Shown here: in pieces, positions 36,401-46,505 of the stretch
Layout of the letters: each line of letters starts with the position of its first letter
Position numbering within the stretch: position 1 is the stretch's first letter
Source: Monocercomonoides exilis
Lineage: Eukaryota > Preaxostyla > Oxymonadida > Polymastigidae
Reading direction: 5' to 3'
Length of the DNA: 64,000 bases
Assembly: GCA_001643675.2 (NCBI GenBank)
Contig: LSRY02000029.1
Span: 1,054,001-1,118,000 of the forward strand
Program-made: the position numbers and the translations under genes
The notes under the pieces: generated by a model
Seen by the model: the letters and a program-made list of their open reading frames with translations, nothing else
Databases searched by the model: none
What the model was told of the DNA's origin: nothing

Positions 36401-39400
36401 ATGGGAGGAGTGCCTTTATTCTATCAAATGCAAATGTATTGTCGATGTCCAACTGTGCGGCTGTGCCAGCTGTTTTGGGTACTTCTATTTCGTATTGCCT
36501 TGTGAAGATCACTAACGGAAAATTATCTATCAGCAACTTTGCAGTTCCTCTTGCACAGAAGTTAAACTTTGACAATGAACCATTTGTTGCTGTCAGTGGA
36601 AGTGCCTCTGCAGATTTTTATTCTTTGGATACGAATGGAATGACAACATCTTGTAGCAATGGGCTGATATCTGTCGACTCAGGGAACATCACAACAATTA
36701 ATAACAGCACATTTCGTAGCTCAAATTTGACAAGTTCTGCATTTATCGTCAGTTCCTTAGGAACATATTTGTTAACCATCAAAAATTCCACTTTCGAAGA
36801 TATCAAAAGAACTACGGGAAACGGCTCGTGTGTGAATTTGAATGCAAGAAATAGCTATGCGAGCTCATTCACAGCAAGCAATTGCACATTCACTGGATGC
36901 AAAGTGACTGAAAACGGAAAAGGAGGTGGGGCGATTGCTACTCACCTCAACAGTCAGACAGCGCTAACACTCGAGTTGTCCACTTTCACTTTGTGTCAGG
37001 CTCCAAAGCCAAATTCAGGATCAAGCGGAAAAGGTGGAGCCATACAAATAATTTTCGACGAAGCCAACGCTCAGTTTGTTCTCTCAAAATCGCTTTCATT
37101 TATCTCTAATACAGCCGAACACGGAGATGATGTCTTTGCATGTTCGCTGCATCTGGAGTGGTGTGTTATTTCTACCACATTCCAATTCTTTAATCAAGAA
37201 GCACCATTTTCCCCTGAAAGTTGCGCTGGAATTGATTCACAGTGGCCAAATGTGATAATCCCACTTGTGTTTTATCTTCTACCACGCAAAGCAGGAGTTT
37301 ATGTCTCAAAAGAAGGGAATGATGTTTCTGTCTGTGGATTTGCAGAATACGCTTGCAAAACTATCGGATTTTCTATATTTCAAAATGAAGATTCTGTTCA
37401 GCTGATCATTCTCCCTAATTATGAATACGAAGAAGTTGTTTCTCTCTCGTCTGCCAACGAAATCTTAATCGAAGGCAAAGCATTGGAAACAAAGATGAAA
37501 ATGATTGGAACCCAATCCTCGACTGCAAATTCAATGATAACAGTTTCCCAAACATCAACATTTAGGTATCTCGACTTTTATCTGCAGCCAACCATCCCCA
37601 GCCCTCAATCATCTGCGATCCTTGTATACAGTGCAAATGCAATGCTTCATCTGGAGGACTGCTCTTTGAAAACTGAGCAAGGTGAGGAAAAATGCACTTT
37701 TAGGTATTTGGTTGTTACTGAAGGTTCGTTTGTGATGATAAGATTCACAATAAACTCAATTGGATTCCAATCTGTTGAGGTGATAAAAGTTCACAACGAA
37801 GGAAGTGGATCAATAGACTCTTGCACGTGGACAAATGTCACATCTGCTGTTGATACTGGAATCATCTCATATTCTTCAGCTGGCACTCTGAACATACGCA
37901 ACACAACAATCAGCCAGTCAGCTTCTTCATGCTGCTCATTTGTGGAAGATAAGCATGGCAAAAATCTGGTTGTTGAAAACAACACTTTATCAGGGATAAT
38001 CAAAAACGAAGGGAACGGAAGCGTGATCAAGGCAGAAATTGGTGAAAGCGAGTCACTGGAGCTGAACGACATTTCAGTCGATTGCTGCTCTTCGGTGAAT
38101 GGATGCGGCGGAGGGGTGTACATTAGCACAAGCTCCTCTGCCAAAGTTCGGATTGGCAAGGAAGGCACAACCACAAGCTTTGTCAGGTGCAGTGCAAAGG
38201 GAACACTGCCAAAATGCGGATTTGGAGGAGGAATATTTCTGAAGTGTGCAGACTGGCTGGCTGATCTTGTCCTCTCAGAGATGTCTTTCGGAACTGAAGG
38301 TGATGGAACATGCAATGAAGCAGAGGGAGGAGGAAGCGATGCGTTTGTTGAAGGACTCGACCTGGAAAAAATCATCACCAATCAGTCATTCAAGTTCGAT
38401 ATCAACAAAGAGTCAACAGCTGAATTTGGGAAGCTGTGTGGTTTTGAAGATGGGAATGTTTCGTATGCCATTCCTCTGGTTGTGTTTTTGCTGACGTTTG
38501 AACCACCTGCAATTGTGGGGGGGAGCTCTGGGTTTGACTATCGCATGTGCGGTGTTTCGATATATCCCTGTGCAACGATCCCCTTTGCAATCTCCAAGCG
38601 CTTTCCAGCACCCGATTCATCTGGCGCATCCATCAGGCTGACAGCAGACTTTTCCTTCAAGAATGCCATATCTTTTGACACACAGCCAGCCGAAGTGATT
38701 GCTGAGCAAATTGGAGCCGTTGTTGATGTCAGAAGCGATGGAGCGGGAGAAGGTGCTGGATTATTGCTCTCTTCCGTTAATGTGAAGTTCAGTGAAATTG
38801 TGTTTGGTTTACCATGCTCTTTTGAAGAACCCTCGCGATCTTCTCTGTTTCTATGTTCGTCAGCCACGCTAACCATTGACAGATGCGAGTTTCAAAACAG
38901 CAGCAGCTCAGCTGTTGAGTACAGGATCATATATGTGACAAATGGGAAAGTGGAATTGAATGGGTGCTCAATAAATGAACTTGCAATGGGAAATGCAGAG
39001 ATTATTGCACTTGATGGGAGCAACGCTGATTGTGCGATTGAGGGAATAGAAACATCCATTTTGAGCAAAGAAGGGGATGGGGCGCTGATTTTGGTTGCGA
39101 GAGGGAAAAAATTGAATATTGAGAACAGCAGCATCGAAAATGTGACTCTTCCAAACAGCAACCATATCACAATTAATTCTTTGTCGAATGGGTTTCTAAA
39201 AAACATAACATTTGGAAACCTAACGAAAACAAATGGGGATGGCGCAGTGATTAGTGGCGGAATTGGATCGAACGAAGAGCTGGAGGTGGAAAACTGTTCA
39301 TTTTTGCGCTGCAGCTGTTACTCAGCTAGAACGATAGGAGGATGTGTGCTCATGGATGTTGAAGAAGGAGGCGTCTTCCGATTCGAGAGAAACAAAGTGG

Positions 39401-42400
39401 AGTTCTGCATTGTGTCTAGTGGGGATGGATTTGGTGGAGGGCTGTTCCTCACCTTCACCTCTTCACACGTCGATTATTCCATGAGAAACAACACATTTGA
39501 GAATAATGGAGCATTCCGGGGGAAGGATGCATATGTTGTATGCGAAGAGCCGGGCGCAGTGATTGTGCTGATACATTGGAACGGATCTGTTTCTGAAGAG
39601 GCAGCTCCAGAACGCTTTTGGGTGCGCAGTCCTTCTGAGTCGATCGATGGAGGAAGCACAATGATCGACTACCTGTTCCCTCCTCAGACCTCATTTGTGT
39701 TCGTGGATGGTGCTGTCTCGGCTATTGAGAACTGTGGATCGAAGCGGAACCCATGCGCCTCAGTGGAGCTGGGTTTTCAGAAAATGGATTCTTCACACTC
39801 CATCATCCAGCTCGAAGGAAACACTCCCATCGATGCTATTGTGAACAGACACGGAATCTCCCTCACCATTCAAAGTAATACAACAACAAAAGCGATGATA
39901 TTTGGAAGAAATGGAAAATTTGAGCTTGTCGAAGGACCTCGCTCAACCACCCTCACATTTTCCAAGCTTTGCTTTGTGCTTCCATCTTCTCCCAATCCTT
40001 CACCAGAAATGAGTTCACTTGTGGAAGTTAGCATTGGTCAATGCTCATTCTTAGATTGCTCATTTGAGCAAGGAAGCGGCAGAAATTCCAATCCTTCGAA
40101 ATGGATTGTTTCAGGAGGAGGCGGAGTTGTGCACTTTGCCTCTTGCGCTCTTGGAGAGATTCCATTTCAGACAGCTGGAGTTGTTTTGATTGACGGAGCA
40201 TCGCTTCTGTTGGAGGCCTGCAGCTTTTCTTCTATCTCTTCTGACGCACGAAAGGGTTTGATAACTGGAAGCGGGAATTGCGAAATAACGCTGAAGGATA
40301 CAGGATTTGAGAATTGCAAGACGACAAATGGACACACGTTGGAAATTATTTGCCCGAAATCAGTGCATGTAAGCGGAGCATGCACATTTGATGGATGCAC
40401 TTCGACAGAAGGGGATGGAGAGGCTCTTTATTGTGTTCTGGAGGGAGAAGGATCTTTGGTGATGAACAAAACATCAATTGTATCTTGTGAAGTGAATCAG
40501 ATTAATGGGAGAGGAGGCGGAATCTATCTCGATTTGAAGGGAAGCACAAATAAATATTTGTTTTCTGGAATAACATTCAGCGGAAACGAGGCGTTTGAAG
40601 GGAAAGACATGTTTGTGAGAAGCGCTGATTTGAATGCCTCAATTATTCCATCTCTGTTTGATTTCGAGTATTTTGGAGAAGACGAACTACCAAAAGTCGA
40701 TCTGAAAGGAAGAGATGAAACACTTTTTATGAGTGCATCTGCGGATCTGCTGTATTTTTTGGTGAAGTTTTCTTCGTCGACGATAAGCGTTGGATCGGCT
40801 GGAATCGACTTTATTGGGTGTGGAAAGGCAGAAACACCTTGCCACTCGTTGTGGCGAGGTGTTAACAATTTAGAGGCATCTTCAGAATCTCAGACATGCT
40901 CCGTTGAAGTGATGGACGAGGTTTTGATAAGTGAGTGCTTTGCGTTTGAATTAGCTGAACTTCAAATTGGATTTTCTTCATCAGCTGCTTTGCGTTCATT
41001 TGCCAAGCTGATAGTTTCTCAAACAGCAAGCGGATCAAACCCATCAATTTTCAGTTCGAGCAACTCCCTGACGTTTTCCTTAGTGGAGTTTCATCTTCCA
41101 TCGCTCTTCACAAGTGGACAATCTGCCTTGTTTTCCTCAACAGATGGATATCTTACACTTAATTCAACCTTTCTTTGCTCTAATACTACTTCTGTGCTTG
41201 AATACATTCTGCTTCTGAGCAAAGGAGGAACAGTGCAACTGCTAAATGTTTCAATTTCTTCTGTGACATTTTCAAGTTGCCCGATAGCACTTTCATCTTA
41301 TGTGATGCTTGAAAATTGCCACTTCCGAAACATAAGTACACATTCGAGCATTGGAGGTGGAGCAATTTCTGCCAACTTGGAGCGATCAGATTTGCTACGA
41401 GCGAAGAACTGTGAGACAGAACTTTGCAAATGCTCCATCAAAAACGGGAAAGGGGGATTTTTATATGCAGATTGCTCGAAATCGACAGCAACAGCACCAC
41501 TACGATTTGAAGGTGAAATGACGTTTGAGAGAAATGATGCGCAGCTAGGCAAAAACATATTTATTGCATCTACTGAATTGAACGCTTCAGTCACTTTGAC
41601 AACATTTGCATTTTCATTCGAATCGATGAAAGAAGACAGCAATGCGTTTGTGGGGATTGAAGGAGAAAGCGAAGAACTGGATTTATTCAGATATTTGGTT
41701 TCTTATTCCTCAGCTTCAATTTTTCTATCGGCAGACGGAGAGGATGTGATGAGATGTGGAAGCACAGATGATCCGTGTCGAACATTTTGGAAAGGAATGC
41801 AACAGATTGACGAGGAAGAGATAGTCAAAGTGATTACAATCAACAGAACCACTCCTGTTGAAAACACATTCAATCTCTCCTCATTCACAATTCGATCAAG
41901 TTCCTTGGATGAAGACGAAGATTACAAGTCGATTCTTTCTTTTCGAGAAAAGTCTGGAGAAATGACTGATCCATTTTTGCGATGTGAAGGCGAGCTTTCG
42001 TTGAAGCTTATCACACTTGTAATTGAATCATCCTTCAACAATTCTGCATCAGAATTGATTTTGTGTGAGAATGGAGTGTTGTCTTTTGAAAAATGTTCGT
42101 TTGAAACAGAAGGTATTTCCACTGGAAAGCGGGAAATATTGTGTAATTTAGTAACTTGCATGAAAGGAAAGCTTTTGCTTGCAGAAGTGTCAATGGAATC
42201 AGCGAGCATCGGGAAAAATGCAATTGCAATTGGGTCTGTAACTTGCATCGCTAACAATTTCACATGCACCTTTGTGAATATTTCTGATGGAAGCATTTTT
42301 GAATTTGTTGAATCAACAGAAATGGGAAAGGGAATGAACTCTGATGAAAAATCCAAATTTTTAATGAATGAATCGACAATAACTTCTGTAACAAGAACAG

Positions 42401-45400
42401 ACAACGGAGCATCAGTGATTGACTGTAAAAGAGAAAGAGATATTTCAATTGATGTGAGTGGAACAACTTTGAGCGACTGCAAAGCTGTCGAAAGTCAAAA
42501 AGGAGGAGTTGCTTTTATAAAATTGCCAGAAGAGGGCTCATTTTCTGTTTTGAATTCAACGATGATCCGTTGCTGCTGCTCGAATGAAGGGAAAGGCGGT
42601 GCATTTTATATCGATGCAACGGGAAGTGGATCACTGCATTTCTTGTTCCAGAGTGTTATATTCACAGGAAATACGGCAAAAGTTGGGAACGACATTTATG
42701 TTTCGTGCCACAACATATCGGAACAAATCAATGAAACCCAATTCAAGTTTGATTTGAGAGAAGGTGTCTACGTGAGACAGAACGCGATTTATGGGATGGA
42801 CAAAACCGATCACAGAGAAGACACGAATCTGTTAGATTTCATCACGATTTATCAGGCTGACACAATTATTGTGTCATCGCTACGTGAGAACGGAGGAAGG
42901 AATGACAGACAATGCGGAACATATGCTCTCCCGTGTTTATCACTGGATTATGCGATTGCACATGTGACTGCCGATTTTGAGTCGCATGTTGTTGTGGATG
43001 GGGCATCTGTGATTGAAAGTGAAATTGGGCTTGACAATGTGCTTCTCTCGTCACGCTCGAGATATGTGGGCAATGTCACAATACACTCGATTGCCACTGG
43101 ATTAACTGATGCAGTAGTCACCACTCTCAACGCAGTTTCTATCATGAATCTTTGCTTTTCGTTTGAAGCAGATTTTTTGTGCCCGCATTCGACTTTAATT
43201 TCTCCTCAATCGGGGATTGTTGAGCTGACGAATTGCTCGTTTTCATCGGCTGCGAGTCTTCCTTTGCGTTCTCTCTTTGATTTTAGCAAAGGAAACGGAT
43301 CGATAAATTCCTGCATATTCAACTCACTAATTCTTCGATCATCGGTGATAGAAGCTTCAGCTTCCTGTTCTGTCATGATATCCTTCTGCCAATTCAGCAC
43401 CATAAATTCTGGGGGCTCTGTGATTAATTGTGAAAAATGCAGAAATTTATTTATGATGCACTCATCATTTGCAAACAACTCGCTTTCTTTGCCTTCAGCA
43501 AATGTTCCGTCTCTTCTGGCAGGAATCTCCATTGGAAACTTAACTCTCTCAAATTGTTCATTTATTGGGAAGAAACACACTTTGGAAAAAGGAATATTGG
43601 CTGTGGTTTCTCAGTGTCCAGAAGTTTTGCTTAATCTCTGCACTTTTCACGGATGCAATGATTTTGAGATGAAAAACGAAAGGAGCAGCAAAACAGAAGA
43701 ATTATGCAATTGGAATGGATCACTGATAGACATGCAGAAGATCTGGGCTGTTATGAAGTACACAACAATTGCGAACAGCTCTGATGGAGGGGCGAGTGTG
43801 GAAGGGGGAAGTGTTGTGATTGAGAAGGGAGAGTTTGTGGGGAACAATCCTTGGATAGTGGGATACACATCAGCAAGAAGGAACATTGTGTGCAGAGAGA
43901 TGGGGGAGGTGAATGTGAAGAGTGTGAAAGGCGGAGACGGGCAGGAAAGAAACGAATCGCTTTGGATGCTGAATGAAGGATGCACATTGAGCGGGATAGT
44001 GGAAGAAAGGAAAGCTTCTTTGTTTGTCCCCACTTTGGAAAGTGTGGCTGTGGAAGAGGAAGGAGCAGAGTTGAAGGTGACATTTAAAGGGCAACTTCTT
44101 TTGCCTTGCAATTTATCGTTTCGGGTGGTGACAGCCATCCGATCAGAAGCGCTGGTGGTGCGATATGAGTTTGAATCCGAAGGGTTTGTCTCGGAAGATG
44201 AGGCTTGGGGGAAAATACCTTCGAAATCAATTCGAGAGGCAGAAGAGGAAGCAGAAGTGAGTGTTTCGATTCTTTTTGGAGAAAAAGAGGTACCATCTTC
44301 CACTGAAGCAATCATTCTGAAGAACAAAAGTGAACCCCAATCAAAGGGAGATAATATTGTTGCTGAAGGTGGAAAAGAAGAAAAGTCATCATGGGCATTT
44401 ATAATTATTATAATGCTATCAACACTTTTTCTAATTGTATTTCTTGGATTTATCATCTTTTTTGTTCGATGGAGAAAAGCAAAGAACAGAACAGAAGAAT
44501 TAGAAGAGATTGTGAACGACAATATAAAAAAGGATCCGAAATCTTTTGAGTTGGTGACGATGGAGATGTCACCTGAGGAGCAGTGGAGGAGAGCAGAGAG
44601 GGAGGCAGAGAAGAAGAATGAAGAAAGAATCAAGAAAAGAATATATGATTCAAATATGGAACATTCCGAGTCGTCAGAGCATCTTCTATCTGAGAGTGGA
44701 TCGACTGAATACATCCTTGGAAGAGATTCAGACAAGATCCCAGAATGGATGCTGGAGAAAGTGGATGAGAAGGAGAAAGATGAAGAAACAAGAAAGAGAT
44801 CGCCTTCACCTTCCATTTCATCCACTTCAACCACTTCAACAACTGATTCAGATTCGACTTTTGTTCAGAGAGAGGATCTTTGCCCAACCACTTCATCGAT
44901 GTCGAATCTGGTGGATGCAATGGCCTGTTCATCTCCTCATGAGAAACTGATTGTGGACCTGAGGGATTCACTGTTCATGCTGTTGCATGGAAAGAACGAG
45001 AAGAAAGAAATGGCGATAGGCACTCTGAAGGAGAGGGAGCAGACAGCTGCTCAGATCCTGTTCTGGGTGGCGAATGGAGCTCTCCATTCCTTTGATGAAG
45101 AAAACGAATTTCCTTCTCTTGCCAATCTGAGTCCTCACATTGTATTGTTTTCTGAGCATATGGTCATCACAATTGCACTTCATTCTGACAGTTCAACCGA
45201 CTCAGACACTTCATCCATCTCATCCACTTCCACGATTGTGACATCTTCGTCTGATGGCTCGCTGATGAATAAGAATAGAAAAGACTCTCCACCACCTTCA
45301 TCAGCGTTTGAGGACGAGGCAGACAATAGAGAGGAGCGTCTGAGGTGGAAAGCGCCAGAGCTATTGGTAAAAAAGAATATGGGAGCAACAAAGGAATCAG

Positions 45401-45759
45401 TTTCATTCTCGATTGGGATGATGCTGTGGGAGTGTCTGACACTTCAGATCCCGTTTGGAGAATATGAGGCAGCAATAGCAGGAGACAAGATTACAAAAGG
45501 AGAAAGGCCAAGCACTTCTGCGATCCGAAAATCAGTGTTCTTTGAAGCTGTTAAGGTATGCCTGTCTGGAGAAGCGTCTGCTCGACCAACTCTTGTTGAA
45601 CTGAAAAGACTGTTTATTCAGCATTTCCCGAAAGGGGCTGCGATGCTGACGATTTCAGATGCAATTGATTTTGAGGATGAATCAGAAGAGAAAGAAAATT
45701 CAAAGGTCAGTCTTTTACTTGTTTCTGGAAGCGAAGAGGTGGATAAGAGAGAAAACTGA
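33493..45759 (+). CDS. Giant Pmp-like beta-helix receptor with cytosolic pseudokinase
   Basis: An intronless 4,088-residue frame. Residues 1-16 form a signal peptide. Residues about 20-3600 are an extracellular region of beta-helix repeats with Pmp-type motifs (GGAI, GGGI, FxxN), many Cys and N-glycosylation sequons. It is divided into modules of about 310-405 residues. Each module boundary has a hydrophobic strand such as IPLVVFL followed by D...CG....PC (about residues 520, 865, 1266, 1671, 2067, 2429, 2741, 3122). Residues 3634-3659 are a membrane span (AFIIIIMLSTLFLIVFLGFI) followed by a basic stop-transfer sequence. Residues about 3810-4055 resemble a protein kinase: an APE motif at 3954-3956, and C-lobe features SIGMMLWECL and ARPTL. 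The HRD loop is replaced by LANLSPH and no DFG is present, so it is probably catalytically dead. It looks like a surface receptor or adhesin. The damaged gene at the left edge is a paralogue. Confidence 0.85.
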   Translation: MMSLCALLLFTFFEARKEWFNIHDKLLKDEIIKYSPFSISQSRESMEDSCNTENFFFKIFSTSSTACNSTLLVGIGVISSINKVINSSLSVSQLYLHEKKGNALFNVQHGSKCRIYRCIVHLREYSKEPIYSSCSILEFVNLSFSFFSHKNIASNSMVNLWNESSLIVQSSSFSSIVVQMSNPLLASGDFDCVTTSDCFFKNISHLLTTDKEHHLYLKAKESIIFGCKFLGVENPFCSVLAIGGYPSSFFCFNSSFLVCSATERNRKVFGSSDGDVVIEQTTFNVESKQLNGGTIYAFETKSFTIKGCFFDRCNNTHPEGYGGVVFMRDVGPFLIQNCSAEKCIATGKEGIMRIENSRDSVTITNLNSTECEGFYRGVGLIAGSQSPVCCASLKMSKSQSRAGEAGAMMLYLSFSSFIATDWICDSNSAVNVGGAIYVMKDVEGSVNPVSFRYCFFINNSAYQGADIAFTEHYFNQTNSSCFLFCFSQSNQNRVWMCTNGLRSCSSGEERNILLPNPSGNVIYVNPARTSGDINGCGDVSNECHTICFSCSQWINSYHKTVKLYSGEYSESSFSVGFQHMTIEKNTSSSSVKILTNPSSGAFCTLLGGSLDMRGMQFIHSSTSSLDKCIFSENNEYSVLVLSECSLKADSTSTAFSAPFFLLTKGEARLESCEISSVVFESTSLFTTEKQAHLALSNVKISMISRRIGDGSVFSKAVQAEESFVLSNVSMKNCKCLDGNGGALYLELNAQSTTQIGADSGCMFDTCAVPAESQKKRKGGGIYIQVMEGADGFQLKMLQFSNCNGWKGKKVFIESKYLSKVINTATLAFNPSVAVDSTDLDELSGMENVDQNMVIPLVVFLRNFSSPAYVSGQTTDSDYRLCGYSDYPCQSVEGASAARFANTKRNIRFLPSFSFRTETLLNSQSYAFDVEEDNTPINIGSSQVKENEGLLINSVETSFSRIKFVLEASLNGRSAFILSNANVLSMSNCAAVPAVLGTSISYCLVKITNGKLSISNFAVPLAQKLNFDNEPFVAVSGSASADFYSLDTNGMTTSCSNGLISVDSGNITTINNSTFRSSNLTSSAFIVSSLGTYLLTIKNSTFEDIKRTTGNGSCVNLNARNSYASSFTASNCTFTGCKVTENGKGGGAIATHLNSQTALTLELSTFTLCQAPKPNSGSSGKGGAIQIIFDEANAQFVLSKSLSFISNTAEHGDDVFACSLHLEWCVISTTFQFFNQEAPFSPESCAGIDSQWPNVIIPLVFYLLPRKAGVYVSKEGNDVSVCGFAEYACKTIGFSIFQNEDSVQLIILPNYEYEEVVSLSSANEILIEGKALETKMKMIGTQSSTANSMITVSQTSTFRYLDFYLQPTIPSPQSSAILVYSANAMLHLEDCSLKTEQGEEKCTFRYLVVTEGSFVMIRFTINSIGFQSVEVIKVHNEGSGSIDSCTWTNVTSAVDTGIISYSSAGTLNIRNTTISQSASSCCSFVEDKHGKNLVVENNTLSGIIKNEGNGSVIKAEIGESESLELNDISVDCCSSVNGCGGGVYISTSSSAKVRIGKEGTTTSFVRCSAKGTLPKCGFGGGIFLKCADWLADLVLSEMSFGTEGDGTCNEAEGGGSDAFVEGLDLEKIITNQSFKFDINKESTAEFGKLCGFEDGNVSYAIPLVVFLLTFEPPAIVGGSSGFDYRMCGVSIYPCATIPFAISKRFPAPDSSGASIRLTADFSFKNAISFDTQPAEVIAEQIGAVVDVRSDGAGEGAGLLLSSVNVKFSEIVFGLPCSFEEPSRSSLFLCSSATLTIDRCEFQNSSSSAVEYRIIYVTNGKVELNGCSINELAMGNAEIIALDGSNADCAIEGIETSILSKEGDGALILVARGKKLNIENSSIENVTLPNSNHITINSLSNGFLKNITFGNLTKTNGDGAVISGGIGSNEELEVENCSFLRCSCYSARTIGGCVLMDVEEGGVFRFERNKVEFCIVSSGDGFGGGLFLTFTSSHVDYSMRNNTFENNGAFRGKDAYVVCEEPGAVIVLIHWNGSVSEEAAPERFWVRSPSESIDGGSTMIDYLFPPQTSFVFVDGAVSAIENCGSKRNPCASVELGFQKMDSSHSIIQLEGNTPIDAIVNRHGISLTIQSNTTTKAMIFGRNGKFELVEGPRSTTLTFSKLCFVLPSSPNPSPEMSSLVEVSIGQCSFLDCSFEQGSGRNSNPSKWIVSGGGGVVHFASCALGEIPFQTAGVVLIDGASLLLEACSFSSISSDARKGLITGSGNCEITLKDTGFENCKTTNGHTLEIICPKSVHVSGACTFDGCTSTEGDGEALYCVLEGEGSLVMNKTSIVSCEVNQINGRGGGIYLDLKGSTNKYLFSGITFSGNEAFEGKDMFVRSADLNASIIPSLFDFEYFGEDELPKVDLKGRDETLFMSASADLLYFLVKFSSSTISVGSAGIDFIGCGKAETPCHSLWRGVNNLEASSESQTCSVEVMDEVLISECFAFELAELQIGFSSSAALRSFAKLIVSQTASGSNPSIFSSSNSLTFSLVEFHLPSLFTSGQSALFSSTDGYLTLNSTFLCSNTTSVLEYILLLSKGGTVQLLNVSISSVTFSSCPIALSSYVMLENCHFRNISTHSSIGGGAISANLERSDLLRAKNCETELCKCSIKNGKGGFLYADCSKSTATAPLRFEGEMTFERNDAQLGKNIFIASTELNASVTLTTFAFSFESMKEDSNAFVGIEGESEELDLFRYLVSYSSASIFLSADGEDVMRCGSTDDPCRTFWKGMQQIDEEEIVKVITINRTTPVENTFNLSSFTIRSSSLDEDEDYKSILSFREKSGEMTDPFLRCEGELSLKLITLVIESSFNNSASELILCENGVLSFEKCSFETEGISTGKREILCNLVTCMKGKLLLAEVSMESASIGKNAIAIGSVTCIANNFTCTFVNISDGSIFEFVESTEMGKGMNSDEKSKFLMNESTITSVTRTDNGASVIDCKRERDISIDVSGTTLSDCKAVESQKGGVAFIKLPEEGSFSVLNSTMIRCCCSNEGKGGAFYIDATGSGSLHFLFQSVIFTGNTAKVGNDIYVSCHNISEQINETQFKFDLREGVYVRQNAIYGMDKTDHREDTNLLDFITIYQADTIIVSSLRENGGRNDRQCGTYALPCLSLDYAIAHVTADFESHVVVDGASVIESEIGLDNVLLSSRSRYVGNVTIHSIATGLTDAVVTTLNAVSIMNLCFSFEADFLCPHSTLISPQSGIVELTNCSFSSAASLPLRSLFDFSKGNGSINSCIFNSLILRSSVIEASASCSVMISFCQFSTINSGGSVINCEKCRNLFMMHSSFANNSLSLPSANVPSLLAGISIGNLTLSNCSFIGKKHTLEKGILAVVSQCPEVLLNLCTFHGCNDFEMKNERSSKTEELCNWNGSLIDMQKIWAVMKYTTIANSSDGGASVEGGSVVIEKGEFVGNNPWIVGYTSARRNIVCREMGEVNVKSVKGGDGQERNESLWMLNEGCTLSGIVEERKASLFVPTLESVAVEEEGAELKVTFKGQLLLPCNLSFRVVTAIRSEALVVRYEFESEGFVSEDEAWGKIPSKSIREAEEEAEVSVSILFGEKEVPSSTEAIILKNKSEPQSKGDNIVAEGGKEEKSSWAFIIIIMLSTLFLIVFLGFIIFFVRWRKAKNRTEELEEIVNDNIKKDPKSFELVTMEMSPEEQWRRAEREAEKKNEERIKKRIYDSNMEHSESSEHLLSESGSTEYILGRDSDKIPEWMLEKVDEKEKDEETRKRSPSPSISSTSTTSTTDSDSTFVQREDLCPTTSSMSNLVDAMACSSPHEKLIVDLRDSLFMLLHGKNEKKEMAIGTLKEREQTAAQILFWVANGALHSFDEENEFPSLANLSPHIVLFSEHMVITIALHSDSSTDSDTSSISSTSTIVTSSSDGSLMNKNRKDSPPPSSAFEDEADNREERLRWKAPELLVKKNMGATKESVSFSIGMMLWECLTLQIPFGEYEAAIAGDKITKGERPSTSAIRKSVFFEAVKVCLSGEASARPTLVELKRLFIQHFPKGAAMLTISDAIDFEDESEEKENSKVSLLLVSGSEEVDKREN

Positions 45760-46505
45760 GACGGCGAGTAAATTAAATGAAAAAAATAGTATAAAAACTG
45801 TTTGGAGCATTGTCGTTGGATAAAAAAACTTCGAATATTAAAGAACAGTTTTTTTTTGTTCTTGCAAACATATTGCAAAATATTTCAGTTAAGATTAACT
45901 TTTCTAACTTGTCTTTTGATGTTTAACATTGACTTTTGTTCATACAAAAATGATATCTTTTTTTCTCCTCTTAGAATATCACCCCAATTGTTTCATTTCT
46001 TTGAACAGTTTTTTCTTTCCATTTTTGGAATTCAATTTTTGTGAAATTCGGTATTCATTTTAAGTTCAATTTTATAATGATTTGCATTTTTTGTTTGCTT
46101 TTAAAAATTTCTTTTTTCGTTTTTCCAAATATTTATAAATATCTTTTCAATGATATCTGTTAATATTCTGAAAAATGAATAAAATTCATTTTTCTCTGTC
46201 ACAATTACGCTTTTATTCTTCAACGAAGAAGGAGCATTCAAGTGCATGAAACGTCTGCAGTAACTTTGTTTTCAATTTTTTGTTTTCTTTTTTATGTTTT
46301 AAATTGTGTAATTCATTTCTATTTGAATCTTTTGAATAAACAGATAAAAAATTATAAATGTATTGTTTTATTCATGATTGAAATAATATTTTTTTAATGC
46401 AAGAAAATAGAAAAACAATTTGATATTCATCTTAACAATTCCACAAAAAGATGATTTGCTAATTAGATGAAAATTTCAACCATATTTAAATTTCATGGGT
46501 TATGA
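45760..46505. other. AT-rich intergenic region
   Basis: About 0.75 kb between two plus-strand genes. Only short AT-biased frames; no RNA gene or repeat seen. Confidence 0.5.

Noticed and set aside
43647-44834. A 395-codon minus-strand frame opposite the end of the giant receptor gene.
   Set aside because: It mirrors the acidic and Ser-rich codons of the real gene. The plus strand shows the membrane span and kinase-like domain here.
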